Source: Emiliania huxleyi CCMP1516
Lineage: Eukaryota > Haptophyta > Isochrysidales > Noelaerhabdaceae
Reading direction: 5' to 3'
Length of the DNA stretch: 64,000 nt
Assembly: GCF_000372725.1 (NCBI RefSeq)
Contig: NW_005196020.1
Span: 280,758 to 344,757, forward strand
The notes below the pieces were generated by a model. That model saw only the letters and a program-made list of their open reading frames with translations, made no database searches and was not told the origin of the DNA. The translations under genes and the position numbers were made by a program. How positions within the stretch are numbered: position 1 is the stretch's first letter; every line of letters starts with the position of its first letter. Positions 1 through 10,780 of this stretch are shown piece after piece.

Positions 1-2620
1 TCGAGAAGTTTGTGGCGCTGCTCTGCGAAGAGCTCAAGCTGCGCGGCCAGTGGGCAAAGGTGGCGGCGGCCGTGGCCGCGCAGGCGGACGCGCTCGGCGC
101 GGGTCGCGACACGCCGCCCCTGACGCTCGCCGCGACGGTGTGCGTGCTCGTCGTCGAGCGCCACCCGCCGAAGGAGGCGCCGTCCTCGCAGACGATTGCG
201 GCCGCCGCCGGCGCGCGGCCCAGGGGAGAGGGGGCTGCGGCGCGTTGAGGGTTGGAGTAGAGGAGGCGTGTGGCCCCTCGCTCCGGTAGGCCTGGAGGAG
301 AAGGACCTGCTCGAGACGTACCAGATGCAGCTGCTGCCGCACCTGCAGGCACTGCTCGACGCCTCGCAAGAGGCCATCCTCCCGACGGCGCCGCCCGCCC
401 TCGGCGCGCCGGCGCCTCCTAGCGGCAAGCTCAAGCCCGTCTCGAAGCGGGGGCGGGGGCGGGGCGGCCGCGGCGGGCGCGGGCGCGGGCGCGGGCGTGG
501 GCGCGGCGCCGCGGCGGTCTCCGCCGAGGGCGCGGCGGGCGACGGGGCAGCTGGCACGAGCAGAGCCGCGGACGACGGCAGCGGCGACGAGGCCGGATCG
601 GCGGGAGGGTCGGCGGGGCAGGCGGCGGAGGGCGTGGCTGCGGCGAGCGAGGCGGACGCAGACGCGAGCCAGCCGCCGTGCCTTCACTGCGGCGAGCTCA
701 CCGAGCCGGACGCGCCGAGCGGGCTGTGCGTCGACTGCCGCGCAGACCAGTGCCGTTTGTGCGGCCGGGTCGACCCGATTGCCCTCGACGCGCATTGGCG
801 CTGCTTTGGCTGCATGCGGGAGGCGTCGATACGATCGCGCCACGAGCGGCTGGGGAGGCTGTACCAGCTGCACCACCTCCTCCAGCCCCCGCCCCAGCCC
901 CAGCAGCCCACGCCGTCGCCGCCTGGCGAGGGATCGGAGGGGGCATCGTCTCTCCCGGCGCCGATTGTTGTGCCGCTTGCCGGGCCGGGCGCCGCACTGG
1001 CCACGCCCGCAGCCGACGCGACCCCCGCCGCGCCCGCCGCTGCGGCGCCCGCCGTCGCGCCCGCCGCCGGCGCGTCCGCCGTCGCCGCCGACCCCGACCC
1101 GCTGCCGGCTCGAGCGGCCAGCGTCGAGATGCCTCCGCCGCCGGTGCCGCAACGGGCACAGTCTCAGCAGCAGCAGCCGCCGCCGCCGCAGCCGCAGCAG
1201 CCGCAGCCGCAGGCCGGCGGGGCTCAGGCGGGAGGCGCGCGTGGCCCCTCTCCTTGCCGGCAGCTCTCGCCGGCGCTCATGGCCGCGCTTGCACCGGGCG
1301 CGGCTGTGCCGCCGAACTTCGCCCTCGACGGCGCAGCTCCCTTCCCGCCGGCGATCGCTTCCGCCGCCCTGTCCGCGGAGTGGGAGCGGCCCCTCTCTGA
1401 CGGCGCGCCGCACTCCCTCCGCGCGTCTCTAGCACGGAGGGCGCCTGCTGCCGCCCACACCTCCAAGCTCGGGGCCTCGGCCCCGCCTCTCCAGGCCCTG
1501 TGCCGGCTAGCAGTGCCGCCTCCCTGCAGCCGGCAGGCTCTAGGGCGCCCAGAGAGGGCCGCGTGCCGCCCAGCAGTGCCGCCCCTCCGCAGGCGAGCTC
1601 GTGCAGCTCATGGCGTCGCCGCGCAGGCCGTCCACGCCGTCGCACGCGGCTCCGCCCGCCTACCCCAGCCCGAGCCAGCTCGCCAGCTTCGGAACCTCCC
1701 CCGGCACCCTCCCCTCCGCCTCGCCGCGCCGCGCCGACGGAGTCGCGCCGCTCGGCGTGCCCCTCGACACGCGGATGCCGCTGCTCGGCCAGCCGTCGCC
1801 TCCGCAGCGCCTTCCGTCGCCGTGGAGGCTTCCGGGCGGCGGCGGCGGCGGGGGCGGCGGCGCGGACTCGACGCCGCTCTCTCCTGACGCGGGGGGCGCT
1901 CTTCGCGGCGAGGGCCGCGCGCTGGTCGAGTGGGCCCTCGCCACCGCGCGGCACGCGTCGCCCTACATTGGCGTGCCACAGTCGCCGCTGCATCACGCGT
2001 GCGCGTCCGCCGTCTCCGCCGCCGCCGCAGGGCACCCGTCCTCGGTGGGCGGACTGCTCCACGAGGGCGCGGCGGGGCCGGACGGGGCCGCCTTCGGGGC
2101 CGCCTTCGCCGAGTCGGTGCGCCGCTCGCCTCGCCTGCCGCACGGCGGCTTGGGCGGGGGGCTGAGCAGCGGGCTCGCCGACCCCCGGATGTCGCCCCAG
2201 TGGAGGGGAGGCGCAGCGCTCGGGCCCGGCGGGCTCGGGGCGGCGGGGCCCATGGCAGCAGCTGCCGCGGCCGGGCCGTTGGAGCGGCCGTCGACGGACC
2301 CGCGCGGCGACGGGCCGGGCGCGGGGCTTCTGGGCGGAGGACAGGCCTCGCACGAGCGGCCCTCCACGGACCCGCACTACTCGCTTCTGCGGCGCTCGCC
2401 GCGCTTGCACCCTCCAAACGCGTCGCCCCTGCTCGGGCCTCGCGGGGCGAGCACGATGCCGCCGCCGCCGCCGCGCCGCCCGGCCGACGGCGACCACGCG
2501 GCCGAGGCCAAGCGACGAAAGATCGACCCCAACGCGCCGCTTTCGGATGGCGACATCGAGGCGTTCCTCGAGCCAGACATGCACACCCTCGACCAGCAGT
2601 ACGGCTCCATGACGGATTGA
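1..2620 (+). CDS. TFIIB-like cyclin-fold protein, 5' end missing
   Basis: The gene enters from the left edge. The first exon reads as the second half of a TFIIB/Brf-type cyclin repeat: an amphipathic helix, then PLTLAATVCVLVVE, then SSQTIAAAAG. It continues after an intron as a helix starting LEEKDLLETYQMQL. The intron is 211-289; its donor is GC, no GT lies nearby, and its acceptor is TAG, which keeps the helix in phase. The next part is a Gly/Arg-rich basic patch and a Cys cluster (CLHCGEL, CVDCRADQCRLC, CFGC; about 680-810) that could bind zinc. A long Pro/Ala/Gln low-complexity tail follows. A second intron ends near 1592, where the frame changes, and the last exon runs to TGA at 2618-2620. 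The tail ends with a basic KRRK patch and an acidic end. The family call rests on one repeat only, so a cyclin or a Brf1-like factor is possible. Confidence 0.55.
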
Positions 2621-2994
2621 GCCCACACCTACCGAGTGCAATCTCTGCAAAACCGAAAACGTCTGTGACTGTGTCTTGGCTTGCGCGTCCGCCCATCGAT
2701 GGCCCATCGTCCGCTCCCTCTGTCGCCTGTGAATAGCCCGCCCCACCCTCGATTTCGTATATTCCCGTTAAAAATGTCCCCGCGTATACCCAGCTCTCTT
2801 GTACCACGACCAATTGCAATTCGCGAAGCTCCTGGTCCTGCTCGTATACCGGTCTTGGGCAGCGGTAGCGGCCTAGCGCACGCTACACTCTACACGGCCG
2901 GCTCTCGGTGTGCGCGTCCCGGTCGTCTCGTGGCTCTCTCACTGTCACACCTGTCCTGCCGATGCGCTTGCCCGCACCCGCGGCTCGCTCGAGC

Positions 2995-4258
2995 TCACGA
3001 GCGCAGCGACAGCTCGATTGCCTCCTGCACCGCCCGCTCCTCCTCCTCCGCCGCAGCGGCGGCTGCCGCCGCCTCTCTTGCCGCCGCAGCCTCGGCAGCA
3101 GAGGCGGCGCCGACGAGCATCCCCCGCGAGACGGGCTGGTAGGCGTTGGCGCCCGCCTTGTCGAGGCGCACCCACTCGGGGAAGGACGAGAAGAGATCCC
3201 ACATCGTCGTGCGGCAGTCGGCAGGCGGCAGGAACGTGCTTGCGACGCTGTCCGTCGCCCAACGCAGCTGCAGGAGCAGCTCGTCGAAGGAGGGGCCGTC
3301 CCGGAAAAAGACCCCCTTGAGGCCCACCCTCCCCACCGCCGCATGGCCCGGCCGGCTCGCGTAGAGCTGCGCCTGCGGGGACGGCGCGCGGGGCGTTGCT
3401 TGCACCCTCTCTCGGCTCTCTCGGCTCCCTCTCGGTTCTCCCCGCCTGCCTGGTTGCCGAGCCCGATCTCCCCACATCTCCCCATATCTCCCCCATATCT
3501 CCCCGCCCGCCTGGTTGCCGAGCTCGTCGTACGACCGCTTCTCAGCGGAGCCGTCGCCCACGACCAGCACTTGCCGCGGCAGGGCGACCCGTTCGGGCAG
3601 GTGCGACTCGTCCCAGCTGCGCGCCTGCGGGGAGGGGGGCGGGCCGGCTTGGAAGGGCCGCGGCGGGCGCGGCGGGGCGGGCGGGCGGGGCAGCGGCCTG
3701 CTTCTTCTCGGAGATGAAGGAGAAGAACATGTCCGTCTTGTACCACTCGGCGTAGTTGTCCACTTCCGATCCGATCGTCGTCATGTACTTATGCCCGGCC
3801 GGCTTCGGCTTCATGTACTTTGAGCCGTAGCTGTCTCGGTAGCGCGCGGGCAGGCTGTCGAGCAGCGCCTTGGTCTCCGGGAGGAGCACCGCCGAGCTCT
3901 TCTCGTACCAGCCCTTGCACGCGTGCGTCACGATCTTGACCTCGCCGCTCTGCTGCAGCGTGCGGATGAAGCCGCTGATTGCCTGCGACAGGAGCTGGAC
4001 CTTGCGCTCCGACGGCGGAGAGGCGCCCTCCCGCACGCGGTCCTTCCACGCGGAGGTCGGAAAAAGCGTGTCATCCCAGTCGATCAGCACCACGCTGTGC
4101 TCGCCTGGCACAAATATCTCATGCTTGGAGTCGTCGGCTGCTGCGGCGTCGCCCTCCTGCCGTCGCTTTGCATGCGCAAGCCGCTTCGCCGCGGCGGCGG
4201 CCTTCATCTCCTCGGCCTTGCGGCGCGCGGCCGCAATCTTCTCCGCGTGCGTCGACAT
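2995..4258 (-). CDS. HAD-family phosphatase with C-terminal ubiquitin-interacting motif
   Basis: Three exons (4258-3698, 3624-3511, 3372-2995), all joined in phase 0, give about 350 residues. A charged N-terminal helix of about 45 residues precedes the HAD motif I in VVLIDWDDTLFPTSAW, where the two Asp are the nucleophile and the acid/base. Later blocks (KIVTHACKGWYEKSS as motif II, then VLVVGDGSAEKRS) fit a HAD fold that has diverged in protists. The protein ends in Ala-rich sequence and EEEERAVQEAIELSLRS, which matches the UIM pattern (acidic run, Ala, Ser). Both introns have GC donors and AG acceptors. The second intron holds a GGGGAGATRT-type repeat and a second copy of the exon end plus donor. 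ATG at 4258 is the first in frame. HAD identity is firm; substrate and partner are unknown. Confidence 0.75.
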
Positions 4259-4359
4259 GGTCAAAAGCGCGCGCAGCGCCTAGTGTTCTGGGTTTCTTTA
4301 TTCGAGCTCCACCGGGTGGTCGATCGAGCTCCACAGAGCGACACACAACGGCGCTCGCA

Positions 4360-5245
4360 ATGGCCTCACTCCTCGCAGTGGCGTTTGCTCTCCCGGGCAC
4401 CCAGACTGGCCGCTCCGCCGTGCTGACGCGGCGCGGCGCCGTCGGTGCGCTTGTTGCCGCCGCCGCGCCAGTCGCGGTCTCTGCGGATGGAGCCAACTCC
4501 AAGGCCACCGTGGACAAGGCGCGGGCTATTTACGGCAGCCGGGTCGTGCGGTTGGCGAGTGCAAGCCCCGAAGCCATCATCGAAGACCAGAACGCAATCA
4601 CGCTCTTCATTTCCGGTGCCTACCGGGCGGGTTCAGTCACTAGATGGTGCACGAAACCCGTCGCCTGCCTTTGGGCATCTTACACACGCACGGGCGACTC
4701 TTCTTCTCGGGCAGCAGCAGCTTACACCGCAGACAGATCCTCTTGGGTCAAGATGGTCAGGAGGATCACTGGTCGCGAGAGGAGGAGGCTGAGAGCGTGG
4801 AAGGAAGCGCTCCACTCCCAGCCACAGCCTGGCCACCCCGCGCGGACACGGGGCGCCCCACATAGCCCCACTCGACACGGGGCGCCCCATAGACCCCGGT
4901 TCTGTTGCGCTGCACTAATTACGCCACGGCCCGCTCGCCCACGCAGGGCCGAACGGAAACACGCAGGACAAGGCCATCTCCAAGCAGCTTCTGGCACTGA
5001 AGAAGACTGCCCTCGACGGCGCCAAATCGGGCGACGCGGCAAAAGCACAAGGTGCGCTCAAGGAGATGATCGCGATCGCCAAGCTCACCGAACAGGACGG
5101 CTACGACGGCAACTACAACCCGAAGCAGCGCAGGAACCCGGGCGCCCCCCCGACCGAGGCCATCGTCGCTCAGATGGGCAGCGAAGCGTACGCGCTTTAC
5201 GACCGTTACGACGCGCGCTCCGCAGGCGCGCCACAGAAGAAGTGA
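4360..5245 (+). CDS. thylakoid-lumen photosystem II extrinsic protein (PsbQ'/Psb31-like)
   Basis: Exon 4360-4630 and exon 4947-5245 are joined by a GT-AG intron and give 189 residues. The N-terminus looks like a bipartite plastid leader: a hydrophobic start, then a twin-arginine lumen signal (TRRGAVGALVAAAAPVAV) and an AxA-type cut before DGANS. The mature part (YGSRVVRLASASPEAIIEDQ, then two Lys/Ala-rich helices and YNPKQRRNPGAPP) resembles the four-helix extrinsic subunits that stabilise the oxygen-evolving complex in red-lineage algae. It would act on the lumen side of PSII. Which subunit (PsbQ', Psb31 or a sibling) cannot be settled by eye. The gene is head-to-head with the HAD gene, about 100 bases apart, so the two may share a promoter. 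Confidence 0.65.
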
Positions 5246-5741
5246 TGGCCCGTCCACACACGTGGATCGTGCGGCTACAACTCTAGTATCACAGGTCGCG
5301 CGGGCGGCGGCACGGCTTAACGCGCTCCTCTGACCGGTGCGATTGAGGGTTCTGCCGGTTCGCCGTGGGTTGGGAGCGGTGGCGCGCAGCCGGCGAGCCG
5401 GCCGAGGCCCGAGCTGCGCGCCGGACGGTAGCGGTCTGGTAGGGGTAGCGGTCTGGCAGCGGTGTATGTGCTGATCAATGCGTATATCAGACCGGACCCA
5501 GCAGGCACCCCCACCCACACACGCCGCACACTCAAACCCGCACACACCGGTCACACCCCTCGCCGGCGGACGCGGGGCGGGGGCTGGGGTGTTCGCGCGG
5601 TTTGTAGTCTACTCTCCTTCACGGCACTGTCTACTCTCCTTCACGCATCACGGCAGTCCACTCTCTTCATTCACGGCAGTCTCCTTCCCTTCACGCCAGT
5701 CCTCTCTTCACGACAGTCTACTCTCCTTCACGCATTCAGAT
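5246..5741. repeat. gene-free stretch with a degenerate tandem repeat
   Basis: No gene is seen. From about 5605 to 5740 a degenerate unit close to TCTACTCTCCTTCACGGCAG recurs about six times. It lies just beyond the stop of the minus-strand Mpv17-like gene, so it probably forms part of its 3' flank. GGTAGCGGTCTGG is also repeated near 5427-5458. Confidence 0.6.
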
Positions 5742-6371
5742 TCACGGAGCAACCGCCTCTCCGCGGCAGCTCATCGTAAACTCGGCTCCGCGCGTGACGC
5801 TCAGGAAGCCGCACCACACAAACCCGACGCTTGCGGAGAATGGCACGCGCAAGTGCATCGGCATGACGGAGAACTGCACCAGCGACGTCGGGATGAAGAG
5901 CCTCCAGAGAGCCTGCAGGTCGTCGAGCGCGTTGGCGGCATACGTGTTCATCGCGTCGCGAAAGGAGACCGTGCGCGCACCGCCGCTCTGAATGATCTCC
6001 TTGCACGTGTAGAAGACCGGAAAGTAGCAGAACGGGTGGTAGACGAACTGGTCGATGCCCACCTGTGCCGCCAGGTTGCGCAGCCCGGCAGCGTCCCGTA
6101 GCTTGGCGGACCACGGCGCAGCGGCGAAAATGGCGGCGTTGGGGAACGCCCTCCCAAAGGCGTTCACGTACAGCCAATGTTGGACGAAGCCAACCTGGAG
6201 CACCCCAAAGGAGAAGAAGACTGTGAGGCGTCGCCAATCCAGCGCCTCCTGACCTTCCACGTATCGCTGCACGAGCGCATCCGCCGCCGTGGTCTTGGCG
6301 GCACCGAAGCCCATAGCAAAGCGCAGCGGCGCTCGCTCGGCGAGGCCCAGCAATGCTCGCGTCCACACCAT
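5742..6371 (-). CDS. Mpv17/PMP22 family membrane protein
   Basis: An intact single-exon frame of 209 residues starts at ATG 6371. It has the family layout: an N-terminal amphipathic part, KTTAADALVQRYVEGQ (the usual G-D..Q.. helix), DWRRLTVFFSFGVLQVGFVQHWLY, a central helix with DQFVYHPFCYFPVFYTCKE, and the C-terminal signature block LWRLFIPTSLVQFSVMPMHLR followed by VGFVWCGFLSV. Four membrane segments are expected. Members sit in inner membranes of peroxisomes, mitochondria or plastids and may form channels. The organelle cannot be read here. Length matches the family (about 170-220), with no disruption. Confidence 0.85.
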   Translation of the reverse strand: MVWTRALLGLAERAPLRFAMGFGAAKTTAADALVQRYVEGQEALDWRRLTVFFSFGVLQVGFVQHWLYVNAFGRAFPNAAIFAAAPWSAKLRDAAGLRNLAAQVGIDQFVYHPFCYFPVFYTCKEIIQSGGARTVSFRDAMNTYAANALDDLQALWRLFIPTSLVQFSVMPMHLRVPFSASVGFVWCGFLSVTRGAEFTMSCRGEAVAP

Positions 6372-6745
6372 GATCCACGAGATGTCTGTCCAAAGTGGCT
6401 GTCCCCCCGCGATTCGCTCGCGAAAGTAGGCGCGGGGGAGCTGTCTTTCTTTTTTCTAGCCCACTGATGAGGAACCGGCGCCACAACACAAAAAAACAGC
6501 GGTTCCGGCGAGCCGCAGCGTGGGCGACACAAAACACAGGTCACAGCGTAGGTACCAGGGGAGAGCGAAACCGAGAGATGCAGATGCGGGTTGTGCGCTT
6601 GTGCGGCCGGGCCCAGTTCTGGCGTTCAGACTTCAGTGCGCCTGCGCGCCACCCCCGTTGCTGTGAGCGTGTCAGAGACCTGCCAGTACATCGGTCATCG
6701 CACCGCGCAACGTGCCGAGCGATCCTCTACGGGACTCCCCGAGGA

Positions 6746-8743
6746 TCAGATGAGAGCGGCGCCAACACTGGCCGTCGGGTGCCGCGGCGCGCTCCACCGC
6801 GATTCGCGCGTGGCCGCATTTGCGTAGTACGTCAGGCCCGACGCGGGGTCTTCCACTGCGGTCCAGCCAGGGGGAAGCGGTGGCGGCGGCGGCGGCGGAA
6901 GCTGAGATGCTGGCTGTTCCCACTGCGAGGCGCCCGTCGCGGCGTGAGCAAAGTAGGTGCGCCCCGACGTGGGGTCAGCGATGGCGACCCAGCCGTGCGG
7001 CAAGCTGACTGGCGTCGGCGCCGGCGACTCCTCCGCGGCGCCCAGGGGAGCTGCGAGCGCGACCGCACGCTCGGGTGGCGCGGGTGCGTGGGTGGCGAGG
7101 GGCAGTGCGGCGAGGGGGGTGCCCTTAGTGGAGGTGGCGGGAATCGCAGACACGAACGCAGCGCAGGTTGCAACGGCGGGAGCGGCGGGAGCGGCGGGAG
7201 CGGCGGCGGCGGGAGCGGCGGCGGCGGGAGCGGCGGGAGCGGCGGGAGCGGCGGGAGCGGTGGCGGCGGCGGGGGCGGCAACGGTGGTGGGAGCGGCGAT
7301 GGCGGGAGCGGCGGCGACAGCGGGAGTGGCGGCGGCGGGAGCGGGAACGGTGGCGGCGGCGGAAGCGGCGGCGGGGGAAGCGGGGGCTGGTGCGGCGACG
7401 GCAGCAGGTGTGGCGGTGGCGGCGGGGGCGCGCATGGCAGCGGGGGTGGCAGCGGCGGAGGCGGCGGAGGCGGTGCCCCCGATGCTGGGCTCGCGTGCGG
7501 CTCTGCCGAGTCCATCGTCGGCGGCGGATGGGCGGCGTGGTGGCTGCGAGTGCTGCAAGTGCTGCTCGTCTAGCCACGGCTGCTCTATGAGGCTGTGCGC
7601 GGACAGCCTGGCGGACGGGTCGACGAGCAGGAGCTTCTTGACCACGGCGCGTGCGCGCGGCGAGAGGGAGGTGGAGAGCGGCTGGTGCGCGCCCCGCTGG
7701 ATTCGCATCGAGAGCTGCGGTAGCGTGGAGGCGCGGAAGGCGGGCTGCGCGTGCAGCAACTCGTAGACGAGTGCGCCGAGCGCCCACATGTCCACGGGAG
7801 GGCCGCGGTAGCCGTCGCCAGTGCTCGAGATCTCGGGCGCCATGTACTGCGGCGAGCCGCAGACAGTGTGCAGCCTTCGCTCGGCGCACATCTGGGGCGT
7901 GGACGTGGGGGCGTGTCGGGGCGGAAAGTGGGGAGACAAGGCCGGGAGGGCGGGAGGGCGAGGCAGGCGAGGCAGGCGGGGCGGGGCGGGTGGCGCCTTC
8001 GCGAAGCCAAAGTCACACAGCTTGACCGTCGCGTGCGAGCCGTCCGTGTAGAGGACGTTCTCCGGCTTGACGTCGCGGTGGGCGACACCTAGCCGGTGCA
8101 GGTGGGAGAGCGCCCTGCCCAGCTGCGAGGCGACGGCGCGCGCCTCGACCTCGTCCAGGCCGACGCGCCGCAGCGAGTGGGAGGCGAGCCGGCGCTGCAA
8201 CGAGCCGCCGGCACAGTACTCAAGCATGAGCGAGATGGAGGTGAGTGACACGCACCTCTCGATCAGGTTGGCCACGTGCGCGTGTGCCGAGGGGCGGAGC
8301 GCCAGCAGCGCCTCGACCTCGGCCCTCATCGCGCCGCTCGTGAGCGCGGAGCGAGAACACCTCGCCTTTGAGAAGGACTTGACGGCCACCTGCCTCCCCG
8401 TGCTCGAGTGCCTTGCCCTGACAATCATCGAGAACGCGCCCGAGGCGATCGGCCCGAGCGTGGTGTAGCCGTGCTCTGAGAGCGGGTCCGCCCGCCTCGC
8501 GCGGTCAGCGGCTGCGGAGAGGGGCACGAGGGGCTCGCTCTGTCGGCGCGCCCGCCGCCACTCCGCAGCGTGTGTCCCCGTCGTCGCGAGGCTCTGCCGA
8601 CGGCTGCTCGGAGCAAACGAGCGGCGGCCGGCCGAGTTGCAATCGGCGGCCGCAGAGATCCGGCCCCGAGGCGCCTTGCGGGCGCCGAACGGAGGCGGTG
8701 GCGGCGGCGGCGGCGGGGAGTTCTCGTCAATCTCGGCCAGCAT
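6746..8743 (-). CDS. Ser/Thr protein kinase with two C-terminal WW domains
   Basis: ATG at 8743. The kinase domain has a glycine loop (IASGAFSMIVRA), VAVKSFSK, catalytic HRDVKPEN, DFG, CGSPQYMAPE and DMWALGALVYELL, all intact and closest to CAMK-type kinases. An in-frame 105-base intron (7996-7892, GC donor, AG acceptor) interrupts the activation segment; removing it joins DFGFAK to MCAERRLHTVCGSPQ exactly as in active kinases. A roughly 150-residue Ala/Pro-rich linker follows. Two WW domains close the protein: LPHGWVAIADPTSGRTYFAH...WEQP and LPPGWTAVEDPASGLTYYAN...W. Kinase activity should be intact. The WW pair suggests targeting to PPxY/PPxP partners. The frame stays open through the intron, so a retained form with 35 extra residues is also possible. 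Confidence 0.85.
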   Translation of the reverse strand: MLAEIDENSPPPPPPPPPFGARKAPRGRISAAADCNSAGRRSFAPSSRRQSLATTGTHAAEWRRARRQSEPLVPLSAAADRARRADPLSEHGYTTLGPIASGAFSMIVRARHSSTGRQVAVKSFSKARCSRSALTSGAMRAEVEALLALRPSAHAHVANLIERCVSLTSISLMLEYCAGGSLQRRLASHSLRRVGLDEVEARAVASQLGRALSHLHRLGVAHRDVKPENVLYTDGSHATVKLCDFGFAKAPPAPPRLPRLPRPPALPALSPHFPPRHAPTSTPQMCAERRLHTVCGSPQYMAPEISSTGDGYRGPPVDMWALGALVYELLHAQPAFRASTLPQLSMRIQRGAHQPLSTSLSPRARAVVKKLLLVDPSARLSAHSLIEQPWLDEQHLQHSQPPRRPSAADDGLGRAAREPSIGGTASAASAAATPAAMRAPAATATPAAVAAPAPASPAAASAAATVPAPAAATPAVAAAPAIAAPTTVAAPAAATAPAAPAAPAAPAAAAPAAAAPAAPAAPAVATCAAFVSAIPATSTKGTPLAALPLATHAPAPPERAVALAAPLGAAEESPAPTPVSLPHGWVAIADPTSGRTYFAHAATGASQWEQPASQLPPPPPPPLPPGWTAVEDPASGLTYYANAATRESRWSAPRHPTASVGAALI

Positions 8744-10780
8744 TGTTCGTCAGTCAGTCATCTCGACCAGCATTGTTCGAACGTCGGATATAAAAAACAA
8801 CTAGAGCCGGTTATAGGGGTGACACGCAGCCGAAGGTCCATCCTGCTCGCCGAGTCGACGCTGGGGCCTGACGCGCGTGCGCGAGATGGCGCGGCCGCGC
8901 GCTTGCGCGCGGCCGGTGAGTGTGCGCTTGCGCCGCAATCCTGGCTGAGCGGGGCGTACCTGCGGCGCTTATGGGGGTCGTCCCCCCCACGGCGTGCGAG
9001 CCGCCACGGTGTCGTGGCGCGCCGCGGGGTCAGGCTCTGGATCAAGGTTCAGAGCGCGAACACTGGGGGGTCCCTCTCGCATGGGGGGCTGAAGATACGT
9101 GCCACTCCTTCCGGGAGACCGGCCCTTGGATCCTCCTCACCGTTACTAGTGCTGGCTGCCCATTTGTGCAGCTAGGTGTCCCACTAGCCACCGCGGATGT
9201 CTGCCGTGCAAAGCCAGGGGGCTGCGAGGCCTGTTCTCGCGGATTAGGTAAGTAGTTAGCGTCGGCTGATGGGTGCTTGTCGCGCGTGCGCGTATGTGCC
9301 TGGGTCGGGGGGGGGGGGGGCGCGGGTGGTGTGTCGCCCCCCTCCTCTTGCGTTAATGAAATTGGAGCTGACGCGGCCTCTGCGAGTAGAGTCGGGACGG
9401 ACGGACGAGCCGAGGACGATAGAGAGACCGCGGGGGCGGGCGCGAGTCCTCGACCGAAGAGAGCTGGCCCCACCCCCCGGGGAGGGGCGGCGTGGCGATC
9501 GAATGCCGCCGCCCTCACCCGAGGAGTCGGGCACGGGATCGCCGGAGGCGGAGGCAACAAGAATAGCCCCCGAAGACGAGACGGCGGCGAGGCCGCGGTT
9601 GAAGAAGTATAAGAGGGGAAGGCGGGCTCCGCAGCCGACGCCGAACCATCGGAAATCGAACAGGAGGGAGGACCGGGAGGAGAGGGGAGCCCCCTCGGAC
9701 GAGGGGTGGGGAGATCGGGCGGAGGAGCCCTGAGTGGCGATGTCGGGTGAGAGTGTACGTCATGCTCGTGTCTAGGGTCTGGTGTTTACTAGCTCCGAGT
9801 AGAGGGGGCGTTCCGCCGCTAGGGGACACCCAAAGCGCAGAACTAACCCTCGGAGACCCGTGTTTACTTTAAGGCCCTCGCCCTGCGAATGCGCACCCCC
9901 CCTAGCTAGGGGTCAGGGCTCTCTAGCCCGTAGCCCGATCCCGATCATCCGGCCCGCTGGATGCGCTTCTCAGCTCACCGGCCCTGGATGTGAGGTTACC
10001 GAATGCACTCCAAGTGCTCCAGGGTACCCAGTACGAGATGTGACAACCGGAGATGGCCTTGGCCCTCTCGCTCTCTGTCTCTCGTCGGCCTTCACGAGCT
10101 TGTCACACCTCTCGAGAGGTCTCGACGCTCTCGACCCTCCGCTATCGCTAAAGCCTAAAACCACTATATCTCGTCCCCTGGTCTCGTCGCACCCCCTCTC
10201 ACCCACACCGCATGCGCGCGCCCGCGGATCCCCCCCGGCGGCGCCGGCGGCGCGCGCCGCTCACGATGAGAAACCACGCTCGCGGGTGTCGCCCAGCTGG
10301 TGTCGCCTCTACGATTTGCCACTCGCCATGCGCGTCCTTGGCTGACCCTCCAAAACTCCCTCCCCGCCGTTCGCGGCTCGGCTTGCGTATGCGGGTGGGA
10401 GCTTCGAGCACATGCAGGCGTCCCACCCCCTTCGGCCACCCGCCCGGCTCCCAAGCGCGCGGCCGCGACGCGCTGCGCACCCTCTTCCGCGCTGCGCCCG
10501 CTGCCGCTCTCGGCATGGGCCATATGGCCGTCGTCCGCCGAGATCACCTCCTCTTCGCGCCGCAGGTGCACAACCAAGGGCTGGCCACCTCCGTATCCAT
10601 CATGGTGAAGCCAATGGGCCAAAAAGGGAGAACGCTCTCCTCCCAGTTATATATCATGGCGCGACCCGACGCCCGACACACACATAAAGGGCTGTGCTGA
10701 GCGCAGTGCACCCTCTCCTGAGGGGGTTGACTCTTCAGGCTTCCAGTCGCCGTGGGGCAGCCCGAGTCCCGCCCGTGTAC
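8744..10780. other. gene-free stretch
   Basis: Two kilobases without a frame I would defend. The open frame at 9269-9733 is Arg/Glu/Pro-rich with no recognisable domain. An 11-bp-arm palindrome (CGGCCGCGCGC, TT spacer) lies near 8890, and a run of G lies at 9308-9321. No tRNA or rRNA pattern was found. It separates the kinase gene from the 3' end of COPA. Confidence 0.5.

Noticed and set aside
34-1413. Long Arg/Gly-rich open frames on the antisense strand of the first gene, and similar ones throughout
   Set aside because: Their composition is what GC-rich coding DNA gives in shadow frames; no domains or starts support them.
8790-8802. GATATAAAAAAC as a TATA box
   Set aside because: It is oriented on the plus strand, where no downstream gene is supported; the neighbouring kinase is on the minus strand.
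9269-9733. Open frame of 154 codons, Arg/Glu/Pro-rich
   Set aside because: No domain, no splice context and a poly-G run near its start; composition is not distinguishable from chance.
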